Source: Thermodesulfitimonas autotrophica
GTDB lineage: Bacteria > Bacillota > Desulfotomaculia > Desulfotomaculales > Ammonificaceae
Direction of reading: 5' to 3'
Length of the DNA stretch: 46,459 nt
Assembly (NCBI RefSeq): GCF_003815015.1
Contig: NZ_RKRE01000001.1
Location: forward strand, 1 to 46,459
Shown piece after piece: positions 15,950-24,823 of this stretch. Position numbers and translations under genes: made by a program. The notes under the pieces were generated by a model that made no database searches, was not told the DNA's origin, and saw only the letters and a program-made list of their open reading frames with translations. Numbering within the stretch: position 1 is the first letter of the stretch; each line of letters begins with the position of its first letter.

Positions 15950-17656
15950 GTGGCTAAGGCACTAGGGCAGCAACGGCGTCTGGGCGATTTTCTCCTCGAA
16001 AATAAACTGATTACTCCGGCTCAGCTCCAGGAGGCGCTCAAAGTGCAGCAGCAGACGAAGGAGCGGCTGGGGAAGGTTCTTGTTAAGCTCGGGTACGTAT
16101 CGGAGCAGGATATCCTTGATGTGCTGGAGTTCCAGCTCGGAACGCCCCAGGTGGACCTCAATACGGTGCCCCTCAACCCGCTCGTTGTCGAGAGCGTTCC
16201 CGAGCATCTGGTTCGCCAGCACAAGGTTATCCCCATCAAAAAAGAAGGCAACAAGCTGGTGGTGGCGATGGTCGACCCGCTCAACGTGGTGGCCATCGAC
16301 GACTTGCGCTTGGCCACCGGACTTGAGATCGAGCCCGTACTAGCGAAAGAAAAAGATATCGACGCGGCGATTCAGCGGTACTTTGGGCTTCCGGGGCTGG
16401 AGAAAGCGCTGGAGGAACTCGATGCTCCAGAAGTGGTGCAGATGGAGGCGGTTAACCTCGACCAGCCCGAGCGGGAGGCGGTTGACGAAGCCCCTATTGT
16501 TCGCCTGGCCAACTCGATAATCATCCAGGCGATTAACGAGCAGGCCAGCGACATCCACATCGAGCCCCAGAAGGAAGATGTCCGGGTAAGGTACCGGATA
16601 GACGGGATGCTGCAGGACGCGATGACCCTACCGCGCAAATTCCGTTTTCCCCTCGTTTCCCGGATCAAGATCATGGCCGACCTCGATATTGCCGAGCGGC
16701 GGGTTCCCCAGGACGGGAGGATCCTGATCCGCTACCGGGAGCGAGAGGTAGACCTGCGGGTTTCGACGATGCCCACCGTTTTCGGCGAAAAAGTGGTCAT
16801 CAGGCTTCTCGATAAAGGGAAGATGCTTTTGCGTATCGACCAGTTGGGTTTTTTAGAGGATAACCTGCAGCGTTTTAAAGACATAATCCGGCGCTCTTTC
16901 GGGATGATTCTGATCACCGGCCCTACCGGCAGCGGCAAGACCACCACCCTTTATGCGGTTTTGTCCGAAATCAGCGCGCCGGAGCTCAACGTGATCACCG
17001 TGGAGGACCCGGTAGAATACCTTTTGCCGGGGGTGAGCCAAGTGCAAGTGAACCCGAAAGCCGGGCTCACCTTTGCCCGCGGCTTGCGCGCCATCCTCCG
17101 CCAGGATCCCGACATCGTGATGGTGGGGGAAATCCGGGACGGGGAAACGGCAGAGATCGCGATCCGGGCGGCGATGACGGGGCACCTGGTGCTTTCAACC
17201 CTCCACACGAATGACGCTGCCGGGGCGGTGACCCGCCTCCTCGACATGGGGATCGAGCCTTTCCTGGTGGCCTCTACGGTTCTCGGCGTCACGGCCCAGC
17301 GGCTGGTCCGGGTGGTCTGCCCGCGCTGCAAAGAGCCTTACGAGCTTGAACCGGGAGCGCGCCCCCGTTTCTTTATGGGCCTCGATTACGACGCGCCGGT
17401 TACGCTCTACAGGGGGCGGGGCTGCCGTTATTGCAACAACACCGGTTACCGGGGGCGCACCACCATTTGCGAAGTGCTCACGGTGACGCCTGCGGTCAGG
17501 GACCTTATTGTAAAGCGGGCGCCGGCGGCGGAGATCCGGGAACAGGCGATCGCCGAAGGAATGCGGACTTTGCGCGAGGACGGCATCGCCAAGGCGCTAA
17601 AAGGGGTCACGACGATTGAAGAAGTGATGCGGGTGGCTTACGCGGAGGAGAATTAG
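15950..17656 (+). CDS. pilB: type IV pilus assembly ATPase PilB (GspE family, 568 aa)
   Basis: PilB is the cytoplasmic ATPase that drives pilus extension. The N-terminal GspE domain (about 1-150; LGDFLLENKLITPAQLQEAL, LGKVLVKLGYVSEQD) is followed by the hexameric motor with Walker A GPTGSGKTTTL (about 323-333), an Asp box, and Walker B DPDIVMVGEIRDGETAE (about 386-402). A tetracysteine zinc knuckle, CPRC (about 457) and CRYC (about 490), separates it from PilT. GTG start with GGAGG upstream. It heads a pilB-pilT pair. Confidence 0.96.
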   Translation: MAKALGQQRRLGDFLLENKLITPAQLQEALKVQQQTKERLGKVLVKLGYVSEQDILDVLEFQLGTPQVDLNTVPLNPLVVESVPEHLVRQHKVIPIKKEGNKLVVAMVDPLNVVAIDDLRLATGLEIEPVLAKEKDIDAAIQRYFGLPGLEKALEELDAPEVVQMEAVNLDQPEREAVDEAPIVRLANSIIIQAINEQASDIHIEPQKEDVRVRYRIDGMLQDAMTLPRKFRFPLVSRIKIMADLDIAERRVPQDGRILIRYREREVDLRVSTMPTVFGEKVVIRLLDKGKMLLRIDQLGFLEDNLQRFKDIIRRSFGMILITGPTGSGKTTTLYAVLSEISAPELNVITVEDPVEYLLPGVSQVQVNPKAGLTFARGLRAILRQDPDIVMVGEIRDGETAEIAIRAAMTGHLVLSTLHTNDAAGAVTRLLDMGIEPFLVASTVLGVTAQRLVRVVCPRCKEPYELEPGARPRFFMGLDYDAPVTLYRGRGCRYCNNTGYRGRTTICEVLTVTPAVRDLIVKRAPAAEIREQAIAEGMRTLREDGIAKALKGVTTIEEVMRVAYAEEN

Positions 17657-17720
17657 TTCGAAGTTTGTTAGTTCGAAGTTCGAAGTTCGAGGTTGGATAG
17701 TTCGCGGGTTGAAGCTCGGG
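17657..17720 (+). repeat. GTTCGAA-type tandem repeats between pilB and pilT
   Basis: The gap after pilB consists of repeated 7-base units: TTCGAAGTTTGTTAG, then TTCGAAGTTCGAAGTTCGAG, GTTGGATAG, TTCGCGGGTTGAAG. The pattern is similar to the one after aroE. Confidence 0.6.
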
Positions 17721-17752
17721 AGGAGCCAAGAAACATTCAGGGTGGCGGAGGA

Positions 17753-18853
17753 ATGTCGCTGGAGATCCAGGAACTCTTGACCCTTGCCGTAGCGCGGAAG
17801 GCTTCCGACCTGCACTTTACGGTAGGTGTGCCGCCGGTTTTGCGGATTAACGGGGAACTCCACCCGCTGGCTCAAGGGGAAATGCCCGGCGGCACGGAGT
17901 TGCAAGGAGAGGAAGCGGCGAAGCCCCTTACCCGCGAGGATATTGTGGCGCTGCTGCGGCAGCTTGCGGATGAAGAGCGGCAGCGGCGCTTTTGGGAGGT
18001 TGGGGAGGTCGATTTTGCCTACGGTGTGCCCGGGCTCGGCCGTTTTCGGGTTAACTGCTTCAAGCAGCGGGGGAGCCCGGCGATCGCTATCAGAGTTTTA
18101 AACACCCGGATCCCTAGTCTTAAGGAACTCGGCCTGCCAGAAGTGGCGGCGCATCTTGCCCGCCGGCCGAACGGGCTCATCCTGGTGACCGGGCCTACCG
18201 GGAGCGGGAAATCGACAACGCTCGCAGCGATGATCGACCTTATCAACCGGGAGCGGCGCTGCCATATTATCACGCTCGAGGACCCGATCGAGTACCTCCA
18301 CCGCCACGGCCGCTCGATCGTCAACCAGCGGGAGATCGGTGACGATTCTAAGAGTTTCGCCACCGCGCTGCGGGCCGCCCTGCGCGAGGACCCCGACGTG
18401 ATTTTGGTCGGGGAGATGCGCGACCTCGAGACAACCGCGATCACGCTCAACGCTGCGGAGACGGGCCACCTGGTGCTGGCGACGATGCATACACCTAACG
18501 CTGCCCTAACGGTCAACCGCATTGTGGACATCTTTCCGCCCCACCAGCAGGCGCAGGTGCGGGTGCAGTTAGCCGGCGTTTTTCAGGGGGTAATCGCGCA
18601 GCAGCTCCTGCCGCGCGCCGACAGGCAGGGTCGGGTATTGGCGGTGGAGGTTCTTGTAGCCACGCCCGCCGTCCGCAACCTGATCCGGGAAGGGAAAACC
18701 CACCAGATAGCCTCCGCCATCCAGACGGGCGCCCGCTACGGGATGCTTCCCTTCGAACAGAGCCTGCGCCAGCTTTACGCTGCGGGGCTGATCACCCGCG
18801 AGGAGATGATGCTCCGGGTAAGCGACGCGGAGCTATTGCAGCGGGGCGGGTAG
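17753..18853 (+). CDS. pilT: twitching motility ATPase PilT (366 aa)
   Basis: PilT powers pilus retraction. The family N-terminus MSLEIQELLTLAVARKASDLHF begins at the ATG at 17,753, so I reject an in-frame upstream TTG/ATG extension into the repeat region. ASDLHFTVG, GRFRVNCF, Walker A GPTGSGKSTTLA (about 146-157), Walker B DPDVILVGEMRD (about 212-223) and the AETGHLVLATMHT box are all present. The C-terminal AIRNLIREGKTHQI-like motif reads AVRNLIREGKTHQIASAIQT. There is a 20-residue insertion (EMPGGTELQGEEAAKP) near the N-terminus compared with short family members. A ribosome binding site (GGCGGAGG) sits close to the ATG. Confidence 0.95.
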   Translation: MSLEIQELLTLAVARKASDLHFTVGVPPVLRINGELHPLAQGEMPGGTELQGEEAAKPLTREDIVALLRQLADEERQRRFWEVGEVDFAYGVPGLGRFRVNCFKQRGSPAIAIRVLNTRIPSLKELGLPEVAAHLARRPNGLILVTGPTGSGKSTTLAAMIDLINRERRCHIITLEDPIEYLHRHGRSIVNQREIGDDSKSFATALRAALREDPDVILVGEMRDLETTAITLNAAETGHLVLATMHTPNAALTVNRIVDIFPPHQQAQVRVQLAGVFQGVIAQQLLPRADRQGRVLAVEVLVATPAVRNLIREGKTHQIASAIQTGARYGMLPFEQSLRQLYAAGLITREEMMLRVSDAELLQRGG

Positions 18854-18887
18854 GGAAATCCCGCGTCCGGTTTGATGCTCGAAACAA

Positions 18888-19229
18888 TCACATATAGCCC
18901 CACTTTCGCCGGTAATCGAGTTTGATCTCGAACTCGCACGGCTTAAAACCGTTCGCCAGTAACAGCTCCTTTACTTCGTGAGCCTCCAGGTCGTTCCCTT
19001 CGAGGATAACGGCTTCCTTGGTCCCCCGTGAGCGCCAGCCGCGGTTGAGTAGCAGCTGCGTAATGGCGGCTACCCGGGCCAAACGTTCGGCAAGAAAGTT
19101 TCTTAAATTGTAGATGTCTTCGGGTTGAACCGGGGTTGCCGTCCGGATTCTCTCTAACGGCGGGACTTCATCCGGCAGCCAAGTTCTTTCGAAGAGTTTG
19201 AGAATAACGGTAACCTGGTAATCGACCAT
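18888..19229 (-). CDS. hypothetical protein, last gene of the two-component operon (113 aa)
   Basis: I do not recognise this family. The ATG has a good ribosome binding site (GGGAGGCAAGG). The protein is soluble, with a charged N-terminal strand (YQVTVILKLFERTWLP), a helical middle (DIYNLRNFLAERLARVAAITQLLLNRGW) and a C-terminal alpha-beta part (LEAHEVKELLLANGFKPCEFEIKLDYRRKWGYM). It starts 19 bases after the PAS sensor gene and is convergent with pilT over 34 bases. The operon suggests a role tied to the sensor proteins or to the transporters opposite, but nothing in it shows what. Confidence 0.75.
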   Translation of the reverse strand: MVDYQVTVILKLFERTWLPDEVPPLERIRTATPVQPEDIYNLRNFLAERLARVAAITQLLLNRGWRSRGTKEAVILEGNDLEAHEVKELLLANGFKPCEFEIKLDYRRKWGYM

Positions 19230-19248
19230 TGTCCTTGCCTCCCTCTCT

Positions 19249-20691
19249 TCACAGTACGGAATTTACTTCCGGCGGGGTGGTTACGAGTACCAACGCGCCG
19301 CTATAATTGCCTTCTTCATCATAGACGTAAACTACCTCGGCGGTTGTGTTACTGGAAGTTAATTTTACCGGTTTAATTGTACGGGAGCCAATGTTGCGGT
19401 AAATGAAGCCGGCCAGTTCGGGATCAACCCCGTCGATACTGAGGCCGGGTTCGAGGGTGCCCCAGTAGCACCGGGCTAAGAGGTTAGCCTGGGCGACTTT
19501 GTGGTGCCTGTCGATATAAATGACGGCCATAGGCAGGGTTTCAATTAGCCGGCTAAGAACGTTAAAACAAGTTTTTTCCTGAGCACCTGAGCCAATAACG
19601 GTGATGGCCCCTAAAACCTTACCTTTCTTGACCAGCGGGGCGTGAATGGCTTCGAAGCGCCGGTCCGAGATTTGAAAAGTCAGGGTGCCGTAGGTTTTTG
19701 CACCGCTCTGAGCGTCACCGATATGCCCGAGAATTTCTTTTAAAGGCGTCCCCTTCAAGCTCTTCTTTTTTTCGCTGAAGATTTCGTGAGCGGCCTTGTT
19801 GGCAAATACGATCCGTCCGGCATTATTGGTAATGATGACTCCTTCATTGAGATAATTGAAAATTGCGAAGTCAACGTTTTCAAAGTAGGAAAGCGCGCTG
19901 TTTACCCGCCATAGTTCCACCAGGAATTGATAAAGGCAACAGTAAAGGGCAAGAAGCAGGAACATGATGGTGATGGTGCGGTAGATATTAAGGTTGTTCT
20001 CCGGGAAGAAGAAAAAGAGGCTCCAGGGTGGCTCGCCCACCTTTGCGAAACTGACTTCGTGCCACACACCATCTACCAGTAGCCTTCCTTCATGGTGAGA
20101 AAAATGACTGAGCGCCTCTTTTTCAAAGGGCCAGACGACCGGATAATTGTTTGGCCCGAAGACAGCTACTTTGCAGGCGGTGTTCAGGAAATTAAAGGTC
20201 ATTTCTTCCTGAAAACCTGCAGCTCTGTAAGCGAGCACCAACCAGTTATTACGGAATGGTGTGGCCGCCGTAACCGTCATTTGGCCAGTTTGGTCTTTAT
20301 CCACGCCCAGGATTAACGTTTTAGTACCGCGGGGAACCCACTTTTTTTCGGGTTTTAAAGTTTCGCGAGAGGTTCCGGAAATAACAGCCCCGCTATCATC
20401 AATGATCCACGCTCCAGTAATCCGGGGGTCGAGCGTAGTGAGCCTGTCCAAGGCAGTACTTTTCTCGTCCTGCCGGGCAAGTTCCCTTGCTGCCCTTTCG
20501 GTAACCGCTTCCAGGTCTCTGAGGAAGTAATTCGTTTGGTTAATCGCGATCTGGCGGATACTTTCTTCGTAGTTTGTCATAATTTTTTTGAGGAAGCGGA
20601 ACTCCATCGTAAAAAGCACGGTGATCGCACTCAGGAAAAAGACGGCTATAAACAGGAAAATGGCGTTTCTGGTTGCGGCGGATCTTACCAT
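19249..20691 (-). CDS. membrane PAS-domain sensor protein without kinase domain (480 aa)
   Basis: There is a membrane segment at about 9-30, an extracytoplasmic sensor part (about 31-235, with WIIDDSGAVISGTSRE and a second subdomain, arranged like a double Cache domain), a second membrane segment (about 238-262), then two PAS-like domains (about 275-370 with EGVIITNNAGRIVFANKAAHEIF, and about 385-470 with MAVIYIDRHHKVAQANLLA). No histidine kinase, GGDEF, HTH or methyl-accepting part follows, so it is a sensor with no visible output domain. It probably modulates the kinase encoded two genes upstream. The start is supported by AAGGATG. Confidence 0.85.
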   Translation of the reverse strand: MVRSAATRNAIFLFIAVFFLSAITVLFTMEFRFLKKIMTNYEESIRQIAINQTNYFLRDLEAVTERAARELARQDEKSTALDRLTTLDPRITGAWIIDDSGAVISGTSRETLKPEKKWVPRGTKTLILGVDKDQTGQMTVTAATPFRNNWLVLAYRAAGFQEEMTFNFLNTACKVAVFGPNNYPVVWPFEKEALSHFSHHEGRLLVDGVWHEVSFAKVGEPPWSLFFFFPENNLNIYRTITIMFLLLALYCCLYQFLVELWRVNSALSYFENVDFAIFNYLNEGVIITNNAGRIVFANKAAHEIFSEKKKSLKGTPLKEILGHIGDAQSGAKTYGTLTFQISDRRFEAIHAPLVKKGKVLGAITVIGSGAQEKTCFNVLSRLIETLPMAVIYIDRHHKVAQANLLARCYWGTLEPGLSIDGVDPELAGFIYRNIGSRTIKPVKLTSSNTTAEVVYVYDEEGNYSGALVLVTTPPEVNSVL

Positions 20692-20741
20692 AATATCACA
20701 TCCTTAAACGCTAACCAAGCGTAGTTCACTCATCGGTAGCG

Positions 20742-21356
20742 CTATCGCAATAGACCTCGCTTGGCAGCTACCGCTAGTGCTTCCTCAATGGTGCTCACCC
20801 CGAGTTTGGTACAGAGACCTCTAATTCTCCGGCGGAGGGTGGAGAGGCTCATGTAGAGTTTAGCGGCGATCTCTTTTTGGTTCTCGCCTTGAGCGATCAG
20901 CTGCAAGATGTTGGTTTCTGTATCCGAAAGGCAAGGTTCACGGTTTGCCAGGAGTAGTTGCGCCTGGAGGCCGGGATAGATGTAAATGCTTCCTTTATAG
21001 ACGGTGAGAATGGCCGACTTGATTTCTTCGAAGAACGCATACTTAGGTACAAAGCCCTTGACCCCTCTTTCTAATGCTTTGCGAACTAACGTAATATCAT
21101 CATAGGTAGTTAAAATGATTATTTTGAGCTGCGGGAAGGCGCTCAATAATTGACTGCAGAGTTCGAGCCCATCCCCATCAGGCAGGCCGATGTCCAAGAG
21201 GACGATATCTACGTTCCCGTCCGTATGTTTTAACGCTTGGGCGAAGGAGTCGGCCTGCGCTACCACCTGAAATTTATCTTCGGTTTCAAGTAACTTTTTC
21301 AAACCCTCGCGGAAGACGTTATGATCCTCCACCAGCATGATTCTGATCTTCTCCAT
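20742..21356 (-). CDS. response regulator, NarL/FixJ family (204 aa)
   Basis: The receiver domain (1-120) has the acidic pair in VEDH, the phosphoacceptor Asp55 (LLDIGLPDGDG), Thr83/84 and Lys105. The LuxR-type helix-turn-helix lies at about 140-195 (LSDTETNILQLIAQGENQKEIAAKLYMSLSTLRRRI). It overlaps the kinase gene by 38 bases, so the two are translationally coupled. Likely targets are the divergent transporter genes and its own promoter in the 394-base gap at 22,954-23,347; this is inferred from position only. Confidence 0.95.
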   Translation of the reverse strand: MEKIRIMLVEDHNVFREGLKKLLETEDKFQVVAQADSFAQALKHTDGNVDIVLLDIGLPDGDGLELCSQLLSAFPQLKIIILTTYDDITLVRKALERGVKGFVPKYAFFEEIKSAILTVYKGSIYIYPGLQAQLLLANREPCLSDTETNILQLIAQGENQKEIAAKLYMSLSTLRRRIRGLCTKLGVSTIEEALAVAAKRGLLR

Positions 21357-22953
21357 CTTCCACGCCCCCCTTTTTAGGCAGGGTTAAGGTAACACAAAAC
21401 CCGCCATCTTTGTAACCATAACTAAGCTGGCCGCCGATTAAGCGTGCGCGTTCCGCCATGCCCCATAATCCTTTTCCGGGTGTTGGTGGAGTTTCTTTAA
21501 TGCCGCCATTGTCGATGATTTCGATCGTTATGTTTTCGTTGTTGTCGCTGAAGTAAATGTCTATTTCTGTAGCTGCAGAGTGCTTGGCAACGTTAGTCAG
21601 CGCCTCCTGGATAATCCGGTAGACGTTAATCTGGGCGGCCATACTTAGGGGGAGAGATTGTTTCTGGTAGTAAAGATAGACTTTCCGGTTGTGAATCCGT
21701 TCGAAATTAGCTACGTATGACTCGAGAGCCGGAATAAAGCCCACTTTTTCGATTAGATACGGGTGAACATCATTCATGATATTGCGCATATCGATTGCTG
21801 CCTTTTGGCAGTGCGTACGCAGCATCAAAATGTTTTCTTCTTCTGCCGGCGAAAGTTGACCCTGCTTCGTCCGCAGGATGTAGTCCAGGCCATGAATAAT
21901 GGTGGACATATAGCGGCCAATCCAGTCGTGGATCTCGGTGGATATTCGTTTCCTCTCGGCCTCCATGATCTCTAACAGAGCATGTTCGTTCCTTTCGGAG
22001 GCATCCCTAACCATGAGGGCGACGCTTACGGGCCTGCGCCGGATAAGAACCGGGATGTAGTCGATGGCGAGGGAGAGCTTGGCTTTTTCACCAGAGTAAT
22101 TTACGCGGTAGCCGGCTATCTGCTCTTTTTGGCAAAGAACTTGGTAAACCGGCTCCATTACCGTCTGTAAGTGGGGGAAGAGCCGTAAAATTTCCTCTAG
22201 CGTTTTACCGGTAACCGCATCCCGCTGAAGCTGGAAGAGCCGCAGTGCCGCATGGTTAATGTACTTCAGTCTTTCCTGCCGGTCAATTACCATCACCGCG
22301 TTAAAGTAATAGTCTACCAGATGGCGTAGAACCGGAGGCTCGTTTAAGCCCAGCCAGAAGAGAAAGAGTAGCCCTAAAACGGTTCCGAAGGATAAAAGGG
22401 AAAGAAAAACAACGAACGAACTCCTCGCTCTCACGGTAGTGAGGGCATCTTGGAGATTGCTGTCACTTTCTTTTTGGGCTGCCTCACTTATGGATGCTAC
22501 CTGAAGGAGGAGTTGCCGGGTAAGGTCTTGACATTGCTGCCGGAGAAGTTCGACTTCCTGCCTGTTGGCACCGGTAAGCCCTGACGGTAAGAGTTCCTTT
22601 TCGACAAGAGAATTGTAGGTTCTAGTCAAGGCGATGAGTTCTTCTACTGCCGGTTTTTTCGGTTGACTTACAAGATTATATAGTTCCAGTTCACTTTTTA
22701 GTGTCTGGCTAAGATAGCGTTGGGACTCGCTTAACGACTCTGGTTTTTCGTAAAGGAGGTATTCTTCTACAGAGGTTGTTAAACGGCTAACATTAACGGT
22801 AATTTCCTGGCACTTAAGCGAGCTTATTAACTGCCTATCCAATTCGCGTAACTGGATAATTGTGGGATATCCGGCGCCAATTAATAGCATAAGTAAAACT
22901 ATCACAATTAGGAGCAGAAGAATTTGTTGTTCTCTGGTCAGGTTGAGCGCCAT
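21319..22953 (-). CDS. sensor histidine kinase, NarX/DegS-like HisKA_3 type (544 aa)
   Basis: Two membrane segments (about 11-27 and 178-201) enclose an extracytoplasmic helical region (about 30-175) like a four-helix sensor. A PAS domain (about 210-320) is followed by the HisKA_3 box with the phosphorylated His342 (RISTEIHDWIGRYMS), the N box (QEALTNVAKHS, 449-459) and G boxes (EIIDNGG, GKGLWGMAERARLIGG). It pairs with the overlapping response regulator. It opens a four-gene operon transcribed away from the transporters. The signal is unknown; transporter context suggests an oxyanion or other small solute. Confidence 0.94.
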   Translation of the reverse strand: MALNLTREQQILLLLIVIVLLMLLIGAGYPTIIQLRELDRQLISSLKCQEITVNVSRLTTSVEEYLLYEKPESLSESQRYLSQTLKSELELYNLVSQPKKPAVEELIALTRTYNSLVEKELLPSGLTGANRQEVELLRQQCQDLTRQLLLQVASISEAAQKESDSNLQDALTTVRARSSFVVFLSLLSFGTVLGLLFLFWLGLNEPPVLRHLVDYYFNAVMVIDRQERLKYINHAALRLFQLQRDAVTGKTLEEILRLFPHLQTVMEPVYQVLCQKEQIAGYRVNYSGEKAKLSLAIDYIPVLIRRRPVSVALMVRDASERNEHALLEIMEAERKRISTEIHDWIGRYMSTIIHGLDYILRTKQGQLSPAEEENILMLRTHCQKAAIDMRNIMNDVHPYLIEKVGFIPALESYVANFERIHNRKVYLYYQKQSLPLSMAAQINVYRIIQEALTNVAKHSAATEIDIYFSDNNENITIEIIDNGGIKETPPTPGKGLWGMAERARLIGGQLSYGYKDGGFCVTLTLPKKGGVEDGEDQNHAGGGS

Positions 22954-23347
22954 GGATAACGTTCCTGCTAAGGTATTTTCACTGCGTAGAGAGTGCTGTT
23001 AAAACAATACGATCAAGACACTCTGTTCTCCTGCGGGGATTTTCTGGGAGTGACGCCATAAGAGCGGAGCGAGAGCTTTTTGGTTTTTAAGATGACCTAA
23101 AAAGTTCAGTCGTGTGCCTAACAGAGGGCGTCACAGCGAGCCTTTTAGGTCGGGTTGACGTCCGAAACTGTCAATGGCGCGCTGGCCCGTTGATTCCACG
23201 GTTAGCGATTCGATAATTTGTACGTAAAAAGAAGGCCGAATATGCATGGGGGTGATCTGCGGGTTTAAGAGATAGTGGGCACAAACGCACAAAGGTAGAA
23301 GGCGGGGTTTCTGATCTTAAATTAAGTTTAAGGAGGATTTGGGAGCG
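22954..23347. promoter_or_regulatory. divergent control region with interleaved inverted repeats
   Basis: This 394-base gap separates the kinase operon from the first transporter gene. GTGACGCC (23,050-23,057) is complementary to GGCGTCAC (23,127-23,134), and GACCTAAAAAG (23,094-23,104) to CTTTTAGGTC (23,142-23,151), with one bulged base. The order A-B-A'-B' is that of a pseudoknot or of nested operator arms. AGAGTG and CACTCT (from about 22,990 to 23,022) form a further weak pair. No gene and no known riboswitch class is seen. Promoters for both sides must lie here. Confidence 0.5.
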
Positions 23348-24712
23348 ATGAGTAACCACGTTGGGGCGGTAGCTGCTTCGGGGAAAAAGCAGTCTGCATG
23401 GGCCGAATTGTGGCAAAAGGAAGATTATTGGGCCATATGGATGGGGCTCGGTATTGTACTCGTTACTCTTCTCTTCTTTTGGAGCGGTAGTTCGTTAGTT
23501 AAGCTCTTAGCGGTAGTGCCTCCCACCTGGACCGATTTTGGAAGCGTTATGCAGCATTTTACAGAGAAATGGGCCTGGTACATCGGTCTGTACCTGGTTT
23601 TCCTTGCTCTTTTCACTGTTAGCAGTAAAATTATGGGTTACGACGCGAAAGAGTATATTAAGGGGTTCACCATCCTGTTTGTACTTTCCATCGCGGTTTT
23701 GGTAGTTGGTTCCTGGAAAACCGCTAAGGACTTTAACCTCGAGCCGCCTCTGTTAGCTCTTCTGCTCGGTCTTTTGGTGAGTAACTTTTTCAAGTTGCCG
23801 AAATGGTTCGATACTACCTTCCGGACCGAATTCTACGTCAAAACGGGTATTGTGCTCTTAGGGGCGACCCTGCCCTTCACGCTGATCATCCAGGCTGGTC
23901 CGCTTGCGTTCCTCCAAGCTACTATTGTAGCGGTCACTACCTTTTTGGGCATTTACTGGGCTGCCACCCGTTTATTCGGGCTGGAGAGAGAGTTTGGGGC
24001 CACGCTTGCCGCGGGCGGTTCGATTTGTGGTGTTTCGGCGAGCATCGCTCTCGGCAGCGCGGTGAAGGCGAGAAAAGAACACGTTTCTATCGCTATAACC
24101 ATGGTAACCATTTGGGCCATTGTAATGATCTTTCTTCTGCCCTTAGTATGCAAATCGTTCGGATTGCCTGCCGGAGTAGCTGGCGCTTGGATCGGCACTT
24201 CGGAGTTTGCTGATGCGGCAGGATTTGCCGCTGCTGCAGCTATCGGTGATGAGGCTGCGATTCGTTCTTTTACCCTCATGAAAGTGGTCGGCCGCGATAT
24301 CTGGATCGGTTTATGGGCTTTGATTATGGCCTTCATTGCGGTAACTGTGTGGGAACGCAAGTCGGCTGCCGAGGGTGAAAGGGTCAACGCTATGGAAGTT
24401 TGGTGGCGTTTCCCCAAGTTCGTCATCGGCTTCTTTGTCGCTTCCCTAATTATCACCTTTGTTGCGATGCAGTTCTCACCGGCTGAGTTCAAGAAGGTGC
24501 TTACACCACAGGTTATCGGGCCGATTAAGGACTTGCGTACCTGGACTTTCGTCTTTACCTTCCTCTCGATTGGTTTTACCACTCGCTTCCGGGAACTGAC
24601 GACCTTCGGGTGGAAGCCGTTCCTCGCTTTTACTATTGGTGTGGCGTTGAACGTACCGCTCGGGTACATTTTGTCGGCCATTATCTTCGGGCATTACTGG
24701 GCTAATATCTAA
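23348..24712 (+). CDS. YeiH/UPF0324 family membrane protein, putative anion exporter (454 aa)
   Basis: The protein has about 11-12 hydrophobic helices and the YeiH-family signatures FYVKTGIVLLGATLPF, GREFGATLAAGGSICGVSASIA (beginning at LEREFGATL) and the C-terminal IGFTTRFRELTTFG. An N-terminal cytoplasmic tail of about 25 residues and two to three extra N-terminal helices make it longer than the usual 340-residue form. Family members are annotated as putative sulfate exporters; the substrate is not proven. I take the ATG at 23,348 over a TTG at 23,339 because AGGAGG (23,331-23,336) lies too close to the TTG. A terminator follows. Confidence 0.85.
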   Translation: MSNHVGAVAASGKKQSAWAELWQKEDYWAIWMGLGIVLVTLLFFWSGSSLVKLLAVVPPTWTDFGSVMQHFTEKWAWYIGLYLVFLALFTVSSKIMGYDAKEYIKGFTILFVLSIAVLVVGSWKTAKDFNLEPPLLALLLGLLVSNFFKLPKWFDTTFRTEFYVKTGIVLLGATLPFTLIIQAGPLAFLQATIVAVTTFLGIYWAATRLFGLEREFGATLAAGGSICGVSASIALGSAVKARKEHVSIAITMVTIWAIVMIFLLPLVCKSFGLPAGVAGAWIGTSEFADAAGFAAAAAIGDEAAIRSFTLMKVVGRDIWIGLWALIMAFIAVTVWERKSAAEGERVNAMEVWWRFPKFVIGFFVASLIITFVAMQFSPAEFKKVLTPQVIGPIKDLRTWTFVFTFLSIGFTTRFRELTTFGWKPFLAFTIGVALNVPLGYILSAIIFGHYWANI

Positions 24713-24770
24713 GATTAGGCGAGTATCTAAGATAAAATTTGCACCTGGTGCATTGAGATTCTTTTTAGAG

Positions 24771-24798
24771 AGGACCCTGCGACAGGGTCCTTTTCTTT
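24771..24798 (+). terminator. rho-independent terminator between the two YeiH genes
   Basis: AGGACCCTG (24,771-24,779) pairs with CAGGGTCCT (24,783-24,791) across a CGA loop and is followed by TTTTCTTT. Confidence 0.85.
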
Positions 24799-24823
24799 GA
24801 CAAGAGGCGGTTTTTGATATAAT
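24797..24823 (+). promoter_or_regulatory. possible sigma-A promoter for the second YeiH gene
   Basis: TTGACA (24,797-24,802), directly after the terminator T-run, and a perfect TATAAT (24,818-24,823) are separated by 15 bases, two fewer than the optimum. The -10 box overlaps the first possible ATG, so if the promoter is real the protein starts further down. Confidence 0.45.
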
